Counted from the stretch's first letter, positions 43,201-55,235 are shown. The stretch is 64,000 nucleotides of DNA from Norana najaformis (GCA_964023275.1 OZ029921.1:27759230-27823229), one strand, 5' to 3'. The notes: generated by a model from the letters alone, not told the origin. A program made the numbers and translations.

Positions 43201-43494
43201 ATAAGGTAGGATCGGTCAGTCAAATATGTGTTTAAAAGCGCAGTCGTAAGAGGTGTCGTTATGAACTCGGTTCGTCTTCAGTTTGTCGCTAGATGTCGCA
43301 AGGGGCAAAAGTGCGTCACCAGCACGTGGCGCTTGGCACTTGGGTCAGCGACACCTAAATTATAATATATATATTCTGGTTACCATGGTTACACAAGCAT
43401 CGTTCCTTCACCTGCATCACGTACATCTCCCGTAAGACGGGTGCAGGATTACAGGTTGAGTCTGCTGTCAGCGACAGGGCCAGCCTCGCACCGT

Positions 43495-43570
43495 CAAAGT
43501 ATCAAAGTAAGGTGGCTTGAAGCGACCATCGATTGATGCTTTGTGCAATATGAACACCTTTATTATGCCG
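43495..43570 (+). mobile_element. LINE-C 3' tail
   Basis: GGCTTGAAGCGACCATCGAT then TGATGCTTTGTGCAATATGA. Confidence 0.6.
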
Positions 43571-43659
43571 AAGAGGCAAAAACAGGAGAAGCACACAGAG
43601 AGAATTTAATCAAAACAAAAGATAAAGAGCACTTGCCGCTGTTCATAAATCCTTAAAAG

Positions 43660-43932
43660 CTGAGCCCGCTGTGCACCGGTCATTGAACTTTCTGTACAGC
43701 TGGCTAATGGCCTTGTACTTATTTATAAATACCAATTTATGTAAATACCAATTTATGTACTTTTTACTGATGAAAGACAATGCCCACTGTGCACCGGTCT
43801 TTGAACTTGCTGTGCACCGGTCATTGAACTTGCTATACAACTGGCTAATGGCCTTGTGCTTATTTATAAATACCAATTTATGTACTTTTTACTGATGAAA
43901 GACAATGTCCACGTGCGCTTAACAATGAAAAA
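43660..43932. repeat. two direct copies of a ~120-bp segment
   Basis: GCTGTGCACCGGTCATTGAA, GGCTAATGGCCTTGT and TATGTACTTTTTACTGATGA recur in the same order from about 43665 and 43810. Confidence 0.9.
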
Positions 43933-44164
43933 AGGAAGTCATCGTTATGGTAATAATCAGTTAAATAGGTCCAAAATTGATTATGCATATCAACATTTGA
44001 GGGAAAGTACACTTAAGAATAAATTTACAGCGACGTAGGCCTACTAGGAATATAAAGTTTAATCTGGCCAAACCATTAATGAAGCTTTTGCCATCCTAGC
44101 AGGCCAAGTTCAGCTTCAATCGCTTTTCAACTGCTCCTGAGATCAACCAACCAAAATACTCGCA

Positions 44165-44280
44165 TGTATCTGAATGCAAGAAACGCTGCACTGTCTTCCA
44201 AGGGAGGAACGGATTCGATTCAAAATCCGCCTACTTGGACATCCTGCGATCAGCGGCATTGCCCCGGCATACATCAAAGA
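44165..44280 (+). mobile_element. CR1/L2-like LINE ORF2 fragment
   Basis: Frame reads LHCLPREERIRFKIRLLGHP then AISGIAPAYI, the LHWLPVxxRIxFK...AP-Y motif near the ORF2 C-terminus. It closely resembles the 49590 copy and stops at a (CTGT)n run. Confidence 0.8.
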
Positions 44281-44282
44281 GA

Positions 44283-44360
<78 letters not shown>

Positions 44361-44361
44361 T
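44281..44361. repeat. (CTGT)n microsatellite
   Basis: About 20 perfect CTGT units. Confidence 0.98.
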
Positions 44362-44660
44362 GAGCCGAATGATTGAATGAGCAGAATTCATCAGCGCTAC
44401 CTAGACTGCTTATTCGATCTTAAGTTAGGATCGACTGAAGAGGGTCGTGGGATAATCTTGGACCGGCTCAGTTCGTCCGATCTTCACTTGGGGTGTCTGA
44501 GAAAGAGGGTAAAAAGACCTAGTTTTCTAACTCCTTGAAGAAAACCGTCTCGATGGCTGTAACTACGAGGAAATGGCGGTTGACTAGGAAGGAGATATTT
44601 GGCTGCATTCTCCGTCTGCTCTGGCATCTATTACTCTTTTTTCGGCTACTGACAAACGAT

Positions 44661-44738
44661 GAGAGCAGGAGCAATGCATATATAAAACAGCGCATATATA
44701 TATATGCGCTGTTGTATATATGCATTGCTCCTGCCCTC
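44661..44738. repeat. near-perfect 78-bp palindrome
   Basis: Left arm GAGAGCAGGAGCAATGCATA...AACAGCGCATATATA, right arm its reverse complement with two mismatches. The centre is TATATATA. Confidence 0.95.
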
Positions 44739-44846
<108 letters not shown>

Positions 44847-44954
44847 TGAAGCTGCTTAAATACAGGAATCTGTGTTCATGCGTATGTGCATATTTGTAAA
44901 CATATACAAAGTAGGCCTATGTAAGCACGGCACCATGTATCTGTGTCAATATAT

Positions 44955-44987
<33 letters not shown>

Positions 44988-44997
44988 ATATAGAGCG

Positions 44998-46640
44998 ACA
45001 GGAGGCTGGGTGAGAGGAAGAACATACAGGCATGGAAGGAGACATAGAAACAAAGATTACCGATGGAGTTAGGAAGGTAAATGGAAGTACGAAAAAGCGA
45101 GGTAGAGAAAGTGTGAAAAGATGGAAAAGACGTGTTCTAAAGGGCAGGAAGACACAGAAGAAGCAGAAGAAGGAAATGACGAAGAGATAGAGAAAGAGAA
45201 ACAACAAGAGAAGAAGGAGGAGAAGGAAAACTCAGGAAGCAAGTGAGAAAGGAAGAAAGGAAATAAAAGAGGTAGCACGAGAGAGAAGAAGAGAGGAACA
45301 AGAGAGGAAACAAGAGAGGGAACACGAGAGGGAACAAGGGAGGGAACAAGGGAGGGAAGAAGAGAGCGAACAAGGGAGGGAACAAGGGTGGGAACAAGGG
45401 AGGGAACAAGGGAGGGAACAAGGGAGCGAACAAGGGAGGGAACAAGGGTGGGAACAAGGGAGGGAACAAGGGAGGGAACAAGGGTGGGAACAAGGGAGCG
45501 AACAAGGGAGGGAACAAGGGTGGGAACAAGGGAGGGAACAAGGGAGGGAACAAGTGAGGGAACAAGGGTGGGAACAAGGGTGGGAACAAGGGAGGGAACA
45601 AGGGTGGGAACAAGGGTGGGAACAAGGGTGGGAACAAGGGAGGGAACAAGGGAGGGAACAAGGGAGGGAACAAGGGTGGGAACAAGGGAGGGAAGAAGGG
45701 AGGGAACAAGTGAGGGAACAAGGGTGGGAACAAGGGTGGGAACAAGGGAGGGAACAAGGGAGGGAAGAAGGGAGGGAACAAGGGTGGGAACAAGGGAGGG
45801 AACAAGGGTGGGAACAAGGGAGGGAACAAGGGTGGGAACAAGGGAGGGAACAAGGGTGGGAACAAGGGAGCGAACAAGGGAGGGAACAAGGGTGGGAACA
45901 AGGGAGGGAACAAGGGAGGGAACACGAGAGGGAACAAGGGAGGGAACAAGGGAGGGAACAAGAGAGGGGAACAAGAGAGGGAACAAGAGAGGGAACAAGG
46001 GAGGGAACAAGGGAGGGAACAAGGGAGGGAAGAAGAGAGGGAACAAGGGAGGGAACAAGGGAGGGCGGGAATGGGGAAGTTTGGAAGCAGAAGGAGTGAC
46101 CTGAAGGGAGACCTTTCAGAGAAGGATTGAAAGAGACGATGGAAAGACAAAGGAGAAAGGAAGGCAAGAAGGAGGGAACTTAATGGAATAAAAAAGATGC
46201 TGAGAGACAGAGAAAAAGAGAAAGGTAAGAAGGAAGGCAGGGAGCGAGTAAGGAAGAGAGGGACGAAAGGAAGCAGGGAGTAAGAGAGACAGTGGAGCAG
46301 CAGAGGACAGAAGGACGGAAGAAATGAGTGAGGAATGACAGCTTAAAATAACCGTTGCGACTCAGAAATCTCGGTGTTCTGCTATCTGTCTGAGCAAAAT
46401 CAGAGAAGGAGGAAAAGAAAGAGAGGATGATGACGAAGAAGAGAAGCAAGATGAGGAGGAAGAGAAGAAGAAAGAGGAGAAGAAAGAGAAAGAGGGAGAG
46501 AAAGAAAAGAAGGATGGAGAGGAGAGATAGGAGGAGGAGGAGAGGGTGGGAAAAAGAAGAAGGAGCAAGAAGTGGAGGATGGACAGGAGGAAAAGGAGGA
46601 AGGAGAAGGAGGAAGGAACATGTTCAGCCAATGACAACAT
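44998..46640. repeat. 1.6-kb polypurine tract
   Basis: Plus strand almost wholly A and G. It includes the 12-bp minisatellite (45300-46060) and AGGAAGAGAAG-type sequence on each side. Capable of triplex (H-DNA) structure. Long frames through it on both strands are low complexity. Confidence 0.9.
45295..46065. repeat. 12-bp minisatellite GGGAACAAGGGA/T, about 60 units
   Basis: The unit is GGGAACAAGGGA with GGGT and GAGC variants in register. Five of six frames are open because 12 is a multiple of 3. Confidence 0.97.
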
Positions 46641-46726
46641 GAAGACCATAAGATTTGCTTGTAACGGGAAGAAGCTGCATCGATGCGACGTTAACACGGA
46701 ACCTCAGATGCAACAAGCTTAGATGC

Positions 46727-47110
46727 TTTTCTCTGTCTCTTTCTCTCTGTCTCTGTCTCTTTCTCTCTCTGTTTCTCTGTCTCTCTGTCTCTGTCTGTTT
46801 TTCTCTTTTCTTTTCTTTTCTTTTCCTCCACGATCCTCTGTATCTGTTTCTGTTTCTTTCCCTGTCTTTTCTTTGTCTCTCTCTTTTTTCTCCCTCTCTT
46901 TCTCTTTGTCTCTCTTTCTCTTTCGTTCTATTTCTCTCTCTTTCCCTTTCCTCTTTCTCTTTTTTCTCTTTCTCCTTCTCTGTCTGTATCTATCTCTTTT
47001 CTCCCTCTCTTTCTCTTTTTCGATATTTCTTTTTCGTTTTTGACGCCCTCTCTCTTTCGCTTTCTCTTTCTTTTTCTTCTTTCTGTCTGTCTCTCTTTCT
47101 GTCTGTCTCG

Positions 47111-47144
<34 letters not shown>

Positions 47145-47198
47145 TTCTCTCTCTTTCTCTCTCTTTCTCTCTCTTTCTCTCTCTTTCTCTCTCTCCCA
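46727..47198. repeat. polypyrimidine (TCTTTCTC)n tract
   Basis: TCTCTTTCTCTCTGTCTC-type sequence, nearly all C and T, beginning about 85 bp after the polypurine tract ends. Confidence 0.92.
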
Positions 47199-48600
47199 TG
47201 TATAGGATCGTGACTGTATATGATTATGACTTCCGTTATTACCAAACAGTTGAATTGATATGTTTGTGCTGGTGTGGTCGCGCTACACCTGCGCTTCGTG
47301 ATGAGAACTCTTTGAAATTCTTGCACCTGAGACTGCGTGTGAAAAAATAAACAGCAACTTTTATAAATTCCGCCCATTTCTGTACTATAAGCAGATAAAT
47401 ATATAACCTTTTGTATACCTGTTGCTTAACTTCAGTTTCTCGGCAACACTTGGCTCAACCAGCAACAAAGTTTCTGTTTTGCTGTTCCTGTTGTTTTCCC
47501 CAGTTTCATAAATCGTCACTTAAAAGAAATCATCAGTCGTCGTTATGCCTATTGGCGTTTGATCAAAAGTCGCGTGTACACGGTGTGTATTCAAATGTCG
47601 CGTGATCAAGCGTCGTGTGGTCAAACGTCGTATAACCCAGACATACATGTGTGTAGCACTATTGTAGTCTTATCTTCTGCCTTTGGATGTAATAAAGTGC
47701 TTATTAGTGTCCGCTTTTGCTAGACATTATTTCTAAGATATGCTGTACTGCTGGTGTAAAAGGGTGTCCTGATTGGCTGATAAGTCGGAGAAAGAAAAAT
47801 AGGTTTAGGTCTAAAATAGTCGTTTGAAGTCTTAACTTTGGGAGGATAAATATTCAAAATCGCTCAGCGATCGTACGTAGGCACTATATGCCTGTATAAA
47901 TCTGTTAATTAACTTCTTGGCCATTTAGAGGCAAACGCAAGTAAATAATTGCATATCTTGAGTCCCGAGAGTTTTATCATTTGATAGGATTAACTGTTTC
48001 AAACGCCTATCGGTTCTCCACGAATTAAACGATTTTGATTTAATGAGAGTCAGCTGATTAGAGGGAAAACGTTATCGAAAAGGTTAGAATTTGTCCGCTG
48101 TGACCTCCTTAAAAATAGCCCTAAAACAATCGGTTTTCTAAGAATATTTAACCTAACTGTTAACAGTTCAACTCTTTAATATTGTCTTTTCAATAAATTT
48201 CAATACTTAAATTAAAACAGGAATGAAATTTAAAAACTGTGATATTTTCTTTGCAGGTTTTCGTGTTGTTATTTTTAGGATAGTAATGCAAGTTTGCCCT
48301 TCAGTCTTAAATAATCGGTCCTTTCACCAGCTCCAGATCTACATCCGACATAAGCAATCCACGTGGACGGAAATTTCCACTTGATATGAATACGCAATTC
48401 CATACATCAGTGGAAAATTTCATGGTATTTCAAAGACCACTGTAGGAGCAATTTCTGAAGTACGAGGATACGCATATCCCCAATTTGGTGAGTCGGTGCA
48501 TACCACTCACCTCGCCGTCTGTCGACGAGGAAGAGTAAGGGTTTAATTGCTTGATTTCCAGGCCAAAGTTAGCCAACGCCTGTCTTCAGCCCTTCTGCTG
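47199..48600. other. intergenic, no gene recognised
   Basis: Mostly unique, AT-rich. At 47560-47635 a degenerate ~16-bp unit (GTCGCGTGATCAA, GTCGTGTGGTCAAAC) recurs about four times. Confidence 0.45.
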
Positions 48601-48611
48601 GGATTCCCAAT

Positions 48612-48661
48612 ATATGATGATGATGATGATGATAATGATGATGAATGATGAATGATGAATT

Positions 48662-48705
<44 letters not shown>

Positions 48706-48707
48706 TT

Positions 48708-48760
<53 letters not shown>

Positions 48761-48775
48761 TGATGATGATGATGA

Positions 48776-48828
<53 letters not shown>

Positions 48829-48880
48829 TTATGATGATGATGATGATTATGATGATGATGATGATGATGATGATGATAAG
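48612..48880. repeat. (ATG)n trinucleotide microsatellite
   Basis: About 270 bp of ATGATG with occasional AATTATG interruptions. Confidence 0.97.
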
Positions 48881-49074
48881 AAAGGCTGAGCGAACAGTTA
48901 AGGTAGGGCAAGATAAGGAAAGGTGAGATTAACCTTACCTTAATTAAGGCAATGTGAACCTAACCTTAATTAAAAACCCGTAAAGCATTTAAGGTGCAAA
49001 CCTTTCCTTTTAAAACAAAGACCCAGATTTTTCTTTTTAAGATCCAGTCTAAACCAGTCTTCTAAGAACTTTAA

Positions 49075-49178
49075 AATCGGGTTATCAAGTTCACATTATG
49101 CATCAGGATTTGAATCCCAGTCGCAGAATTCAAAAGCGAATGAATTTAGCAATTTGCCACCGTGCCACTCCCTTATTG
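49075..49178 (-). mobile_element. SINE-E, tRNA-derived, decayed
   Basis: Minus strand: GGCACGGTGGCAAATTGCTA... TTCTGCGACTGGGATTCAAA TCCTG, matching the heads at 53770 and 55236. Confidence 0.5.
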
Positions 49179-49589
49179 TTTTTCAACCGTTAACGAAAAG
49201 AAGTAGAGAAATACATCTTGAACAACTTTTCTTGAACTCTCTGGTGCTTAAAAGAAATTAACATTAATAAAACCACGATTTTATTTACAATTTTCAGGAT
49301 TATGCATGATACTTGGGCGAGCTTTTGTGATACCCGACACCACAGCTTAACTAATACGATCCATGGTAAAATAATATTGGTTCTTGAGGCGCCAAGCAAT
49401 TCGGATAAATTGTTAACTCTTATATTATTGCAGTATTCATTGATATATTAATATATATTGATCGACGAAGATGACTAGCGTCGGAATTCACTTATTCGTT
49501 CGTGACCTGAATGTGCTGCTCGACGATGAATTATTAATGGATGACACATCAATTCGCTTTGCAGAATCTGCATCCATCAGTTGCTTCAG

Positions 49590-50100
49590 ATTCGAGTCAT
49601 TTGGCGTAAACTTTCGTTTAATGCTGCCGTGGCCGTAGTTCATTCATTCATTAAGACGCGGAGTGATTGCTGTAACTCAATCTTAGAAGGCTGTCAAGTT
49701 AAGAATACGTCAGCTTCAGTCGGTCCTCGACTGTGCCGTCCGGGCAATGGCCAACCAGCAAAATACTGCATTGGCTTCCAGTGGAGGAACGGATTTGCTT
49801 CAAGATCCTCCTACTTGGACCATCTGCGATATTTGGCACTGCCCCGGCATGCATCAGAGAACTTTGTATTCCAGTTTTGAATCAGCCTGGTCACTGATAC
49901 TGCGCTCTGCTGCTCGTGGAGATTTACAGCTTCCTCGCTGGCGCACACCAATACGAGTTCGTCTGGCTGTTTCGTGCATTGGACATTTTTCTTAAGACAA
50001 TCTTTCTTAAATATTTACTGTTGCGATTGATTCAGCTAACACACATTTATATTTACCTTAAGTCACGGTTGTTTAAATCACTTAGACAGTTGTGTAAGCA
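49590..50100 (+). mobile_element. CR1/L2-like LINE 3' end of ORF2
   Basis: Successive pieces VHSFIKTRSDCCNSILEG, then ILHWLPVEERICFKILLLGP and TAPACIREL, follow the order of the ORF2 C-terminus (SRLDYCNSLL...LHWLP...AP-YI-EL). Two or more frame changes; no 3' tail of families A-C is clear. Confidence 0.85.
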
Positions 50101-50600
50101 GCACTTTTTGGAGGCCCTGTAAAAGTGTTTGTTACATCACATAAGTGCCTTGTTACGTCACATAAGTCCCATATCTTGATACACAGTTGAGGTTTATGGG
50201 TGTTAGGTTTTCTTAAGTGGAGCGTAGTTTTGATAATATGTCGGGGCCGTGAAAGGAAAAATTGATTACAAGAATCAGCAGCCTTGAGTTTTCTCTCGTC
50301 ACACACTTAGCCACCACAAATGCTCTGCAAAGGTTATTGAGTGAAGTTGCAATGAATACTAAGTCTACAGCATTTCAAGGCTATTACCAAAGGACTGCTT
50401 GGTAGAAGAGATAGTGATTGTATCAGTGCTTACTACCAGATTGCTTCGTTTCGGAGATACTGACGTCGCACGAGATGAAGTTTTGATAAATTACTCGAAT
50501 GGCCGATCGGACAAGTTGTTGGAAAATATTAATTTAGACTTCTTTAGATTCTCTTCAGCACGTAAGACTTACATTTGCATGTAAAGTTAAGGGCAGATTA
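50101..50600. other. intergenic, no gene recognised
   Basis: Unique AT-rich sequence. Confidence 0.4.
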
Positions 50601-50619
50601 ATTAGCAGAAGTAAAGCAA

Positions 50620-50745
50620 CTTTATTGTAACTGTAATTGTAAACTGTAATCATAAATCTTAATTGTAATCGCAAATTTGAATAGCGCCTCTTCAAGGGAA
50701 ACTAATCAGAGAGGCTTTCTACGCTACCATGAATGATGTTAAATG
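50620..50745 (-). mobile_element. LINE-B 3' tail
   Basis: TGTAATTGTAA...AATTTGAATAGCGCCTCTTC and AGAGAGGCTTTC, the reverse of the LINE-B end. Confidence 0.65.
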
Positions 50746-51129
50746 TCACTAAAGCAAAAATTAATGTTCTTTTGTAAGCAAGCAGGACCCGGATAACTAG
50801 AACAACCGCCCCTGACGGGCTTCGCACCCATGCAGGGTCCAAGCAACGGATTTCCAAAGTTGACAGATGATACCATGTTCAGAGTTCCTGAACCTCTTTT
50901 CAGTCCATTTACCTAGAGCCGTTGAGACTGTATATAGATTTTACAGCAGGTCAAATAAGCTCTGTTAAGATCAGTTGAAAATAATGTGGGCTGTTGCGTT
51001 GAACTAGAATCCAACAAGTTTTTAAGCTTGTGTTTTCATCCGCAAATTTGTCTTGAATCTACTTTCCACTTGTAAATCAGCCGAATAAACCTAATTCAGT
51101 CTAAATCTAACTTCTTTGGCGCCAGAAAA

Positions 51130-51225
51130 TAATATAAAATCTGAACCTAATCTAATTTGAAGATTTCTATAGCGCCGTTATCATAATGTCCAAGGCATCA
51201 ATCGATGGTCGCTTCAAGTGAAATC
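51130..51225 (-). mobile_element. LINE-C 3' tail
   Basis: AATCTAATTTGAAGATTTCT, ATAGCGCCGTTATCATAATG, then CATCAATCGATGGTCGCTTC; same layout as 42845-42930. Confidence 0.75.
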
Positions 51226-51369
51226 GCAATGAAAAATCATTACCCTTTGAAGATGTCAAGTCTAAGAAATCTGTTAGGCCTAAGTATACGATGCAATAAA
51301 TTTAAATTTTAAACGAGCAAGAAAAGTTGATTTATACTGTAGGTTTCAGAGTTAGATTGCGGATCAGAT

Positions 51370-51470
51370 TCACAGCTGGATTCAAACGATGTTCAGATTC
51401 AGAGTTAGAGTTAGAATTAGAATCAGCCTCAGATTCAGATTTAGATTCGAACTCGGATTCAGATCTGTAA
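51370..51470. repeat. degenerate hexamer repeat (GATTCA/GAGTTA)
   Basis: CAGATTCAGAGTTAGAGTTA and AGATTCAGATTTAGATTCG words. Confidence 0.75.
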
Positions 51471-51727
51471 TTTTCGTGCATTTTATTTGGAATAATGAAA
51501 TTAGTTCTCTATATCCGGGCACTTCCCTCCGGCGCATTGGTCTTTTTGACAATTCTTTGCAGCACTCAAGAACTTTTGCTCCAGCTGGAAGGCTTCTACA
51601 AATACCATGTACGAGGTTTTTGTTACAAAGAACGCATAATTTGACTCCCGTAAAGTGTCTTTTAATCATAAGTCATTCTTATGCATCGGAAGTCTCACTA
51701 GCTTTATGGGAATCTACAGTTACGCCT

Positions 51728-51965
51728 CTCCGTCCGTCCGTCCGTTCGTCCGTCCGTCCGTCCTGCCTGTCCGTATGTCAGTCTGTCTTTCTTTCCGTTG
51801 CTCCAACTGTCCTAAGAAAGCACTAGTTTTTCTAATTTGCCTGTCTTTCTGCACGCTTGTTTCTGTAGTCAGTTTCGTTGCTCTGTATGTCCCTTGAAAC
51901 ATCTTCGATTGCCTGGTCTGTCTGTCTGTCTGACCGTCTGTCTGTCTGTCTGTCTGTATGCATGC
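51728..51965. repeat. (CCGT)n and (CTGT)n tetranucleotide patches
   Basis: CCGTCCGTCCGTTCGTCCGT at the left and CTGTCTGTCTGT at the right of a unique segment. Confidence 0.85.
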
Positions 51966-52199
51966 CTGTCTTCAGTCGTTTTGCTCTAAATGTCCCTGGA
52001 AATTTCTCTGGTTGCCTGTAGGCCTAGATCAGGAGCTGCGCGGCGTTTCGGAAGGAATAGTAGTTTATGTTTGCGATAGCCTCCGGCAGTCTGAGCAGAT
52101 TAGGCGGGCATCGTGCGTTTTACAAGACCCTAAGGGGTTCAGCCTCTGGCAAGAGCTTACTTCGTCGTCCTCTCTCCAATTCTAATCCATCTTCGACTC

Positions 52200-52740
52200 C
52201 TCCTGCTGCTCCTCCGTCGAATAGTCCTATATACTTATTATCTAACACTCCCTCATTTTTCTCTTCTCCAGAAACACTGTATTCCTCCTTCTCTTCATTG
52301 TCGTTGTCCTCCTTCTTCTCCTCCTCCTCCTCCTCCTCCTCTTCCTCTTCGTCCTCCTCTTTTTCCTGTAAAAGATCAGCAGTAGCTAAACTTTCTTCCA
52401 CTTCGTTTAAGACTACTTCCTGTTCTCTTCGCTCATCGCGGAGCTTCTACATTTTCTTCATTTCCTGCTACTTTTCCTTCTCCTCAATTTCTCTCCTCCT
52501 CCTCCTTTTTATCTTCTTTCTGTTCTTTTTCCTCTGTTTGTCATCTTCTTCCTCTTTATTTTCTCCAACATGTTATTCCCCTTCTTCCTCTACATCTTTT
52601 CTCGTCATACTCCTCCAATCTGTCTTCCCGTTTCCGTTCTTACTCTGCACTCTCTTCCTCCTCTTTCATCCCTTCTTTTCTTCTGCTTCTTCCCTCTTCC
52701 GTCTCTTCCTCCTCCTTCTCCTAATCCTCCTGCCCTACTC
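52200..52740. repeat. pyrimidine-rich (TCC/TTC) tract
   Basis: CTCCTCCTCCTCC and CTTCTTCC runs. The Glu-rich minus-strand frame (52120-52401) and Ser-rich plus frame are repeat-driven; a real acidic exon cannot be excluded. Confidence 0.75.
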
Positions 52741-53062
52741 CTAACGGCGCCTGAAGCTTCGGCGGCTGCTCCGGCGGCGATGGAGGCGGCTACCCATCGT
52801 GGCCTGCGCGGCGCCTTATTCCAGCCTCTGAAGCCTCCTTTGCACCGATGCTCACAGCAGCTCTCCACTAAATTACATCAGCAGCAGCAGCAGCGATTTT
52901 CAGTTGCCTTCGGCTGCTGCAACTGCGTTGCTGTTGTTGATGAGGCGGAGGAGGAGGAGGAGGAGGATGCTAGTTGCGTTCTCCGTACAGATGCGCATTT
53001 CACGGGGAAGATGCGATTGTCTGCTGCTGCTGCTGAGATAGTTCCTCCTCAGTCTCTTTAAA
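52741..53062. other. GC-rich patch with CAG/GAG trinucleotides, coding status unclear
   Basis: Open on the plus strand to a TAA at 53059-53061 (includes MEAATHRGLRGALFQPLKPP and a Gln run) and in parts on the minus strand. Composition differs from the surroundings, but no domain or splice pair decides strand or frame. Confidence 0.25.
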
Positions 53063-53149
53063 CGATTCGCTGCCTCCAGACTTACGCTGCCACTCACAAC
53101 TTTCAGACAGCTGCGGTCAAGGTAAGTGATGGACAGTGTTTGCCTCCCG

Positions 53150-53200
53150 ACGGCACGTTCCTCGATTAAAGGCGCTATATAAATGCACATGTGCATTATA
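53150..53200 (+). mobile_element. L2-like 3' tail fragment
   Basis: TTAAAGGCGCTATATAAATG matches the usual L2/CR1 3' end motif. Confidence 0.5.
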
Positions 53201-53469
53201 TCGTTCTGAACTACGAAGTGTGACGGTTTCCCTTTATCTGTTATATATGCCTTAGCAATAGCACCGATATTTGACAGTTGTTTGACAATGTCAATATTTG
53301 ACATTGTAAAGCACTCGAGAAATAGTAGCTCGCTGCATACGATGCTTGTCTTCCATACTATTATCTTTGGAACATAGTAGGTTGTTGTGTAATTTTCCTA
53401 ACGCTCTGCATATTTCCTTAATTAATCTGGACTTCGCTCCTTGTTTCATTCGGCCTGAAGCCTAAAGGC

Positions 53470-53735
53470 GCGTGTTTGTGTGTGTGTGAGCGTGTGTGTG
53501 TGTGTGAGTGTAGGTGAGTGTGCGTGTGAGCGTGTGTGTTTGGGAGTGCGTGTGAGCGTGTGTGTGTGAGTGTAGGTGAGCGTGTGTGTGTGTGAGAGCG
53601 TGTGTGTAGGAGCGTGTGTGAGCGTGTGTGTGAGAGAGAGAGAGCATGTGTGTGAGCGTGTGTGTGGGTGTGTGTGAGTGTGTGTGTGTGAATATGTGAG
53701 TGAGCTTATGTGTGTCAGTGTGTGTGTGTGCCTGC
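53470..53735. repeat. (GT)n-rich compound microsatellite
   Basis: GTGTGTGTGAGCGTGTGTG with GAGAGA insertions. Confidence 0.95.
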
Positions 53736-53769
53736 TGGATTTAAGAAGGCACTAATAATAGCGCAGATG

Positions 53770-53900
53770 ATGGTTTCCGAGGTGATACACGGTTCGACCA
53801 TGCGACTACGTCGAGTTCATATGACAGGCCCGGGATTCGAAACCCGGTCGCAGAGGTGAAAACCGACACGTGACCCTCGCGGCCACAATGCCACCTCAAA
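53770..53900 (-). mobile_element. SINE-E, tRNA-derived
   Basis: Minus strand: TGTGGCCGCGAGGGTCACGT (A-box region), CTCTGCGACCGGGTTTCGAA TCCCGGG (strong B box), then TGTCATATGAACTCGACGTA. Shares head and GTCAT-x-GAA-TTGACATAGT end with 55236. Confidence 0.7.
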
Positions 53901-54267
53901 CACAATGCCACCTCCAAGTTTAAAGACAACTTATTTCGTTCCACATTGAGTTCTTTTGCTGCAATTATCATCTTCTCATCAGAATATCCAGTCATTAATA
54001 TTGTCCATCATTGCTCAAAGCAGGAGTTCCTAAAAGTAGTGATTTCGCCAGAGTTTGAAAATTGGGTAAAGTATGAAGTTAAGGTATTTATGTATGTACG
54101 TATGTATCTAAAAACTTATATAGCGCATTTTAGGAAAAAATCACAAATGCCCTGCGGCATGACTTGTTTACACGCCTCTCCTGAAACTGCTCAGAAGCGT
54201 GGCTCTGAGGTCGAACGATCATTCGACTGAGTCGCATATACGACCACAGCTTGTTTTTTAAGCCTCA

Positions 54268-54402
54268 GAGTAATCGTAATCGTAATTCCGAGATTTCTAC
54301 AGCACCCAACGAAAGCCGCGCCGCGGGGACCAGCCTATTCACAGGCGCTCAGTCAAAACAAAATCGATAGGCAAAAGGGTTCGGTTCCAGGACAGGTTCA
54401 TA
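54268..54402 (-). mobile_element. LINE-A 3' end
   Basis: CGTAATCGTAATTCCGAGAT, TTCTACAGCACCCAACGAAA through ACAAAATCGATAGGCAAAAG. Confidence 0.82.
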
Positions 54403-54920
54403 GGACTGATGTTTACTCCTTTCTGCAGTTAAAAATATAATGGCAACTGCGCCGTGTATGACTGCAATCAGCAAATAACTGTAAAGAACCACAGAAGCAG
54501 CAAGGCGCTATACAAATTGTAATCATTACCCTACGTTACACTACACAGCAGTTCACTGACAGGGCCGGGAAATGCCGCTGCACACACACATATGCATTGT
54601 ATGCATGTATCAATATCGTATACCATTGTATGAACCGACGCTCTGTGTTTATGAATAGCAGACAACAGTTTGATGCAATATGGATCGGCTGTGCTGCTGA
54701 ATCTGCTTCCAACGCTAATATGCATATTTCATAGACACAATTCGCTCATCCATCCGACACCCGAGAGGCGTCTATAGTGAACAGTGCTAAACGGCTATCG
54801 ATATTCTCTTCACACGCAATATATTCTATGCCTTCAGTGCATATGCCTCTGCTTACTGCCTCGCTTATTGAGCTCACATGTTTTATACATACATGTATAT
54901 ATATATGTATATATACATGT
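54403..54920. other. intergenic, no gene recognised
   Basis: Unique sequence with a short L2-tail-like AAGGCGCTATACAAATTG at 54505. Confidence 0.4.
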
Positions 54921-54923
54921 ACA

Positions 54924-55188
54924 CAGCGCTTTTTTCAGACGGAACGCTCCGGAACGGCGTTCCGGCACCTTTTTTCAGCTAATAAAAAATAATTTAGTTT
55001 TTAATAAAAGAATTGTGTTACTAAGTTATTTTAATTGTGTAAAATAATGTAACATATTTTAATTCAATTTCAGTGTTTACAACTTCACACTGTTTTCAGT
55101 GTTTACTGATTGATAAAAATAATGAAACATTAGCGCAAAATTCCATAATTGTTCAGTTCCGGAACCTTTTTTCTAGGAAAAAGCACTG
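54924..55188. mobile_element. hAT-like MITE (about 265 bp)
   Basis: The left end CAGCGCTTTTTTC and the reverse complement of the right end, CAGTGCTTTTTCC, match with few mismatches. Both sides carry GTTCCGGAACC-like palindromes. The flanks are TATA/ACAC microsatellite, hiding the target duplication. Confidence 0.6.
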
Positions 55189-55235
55189 TATATATATACA
55201 CACATGTCAAAGTCTACATATGTATATCACAAGAG

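Noticed and set aside
45069-46167. Long open frames (over 300 codons) on the minus strand and overlapping plus-strand frames
   Set aside because: They follow the 12-bp GGGAACAAGGGA satellite, whose unit has no stop in several frames; translations are pure low-complexity repeats.
52120-52401. Glu-rich minus-strand protein
   Set aside because: Frame driven by a TCC/TTC repeat; the possible acceptor is purine-rich.
53770-53900. Functional tRNA gene
   Set aside because: The B box is good but no full cloverleaf with an anticodon arm could be drawn; the head is followed by a SINE-E body seen in other copies.
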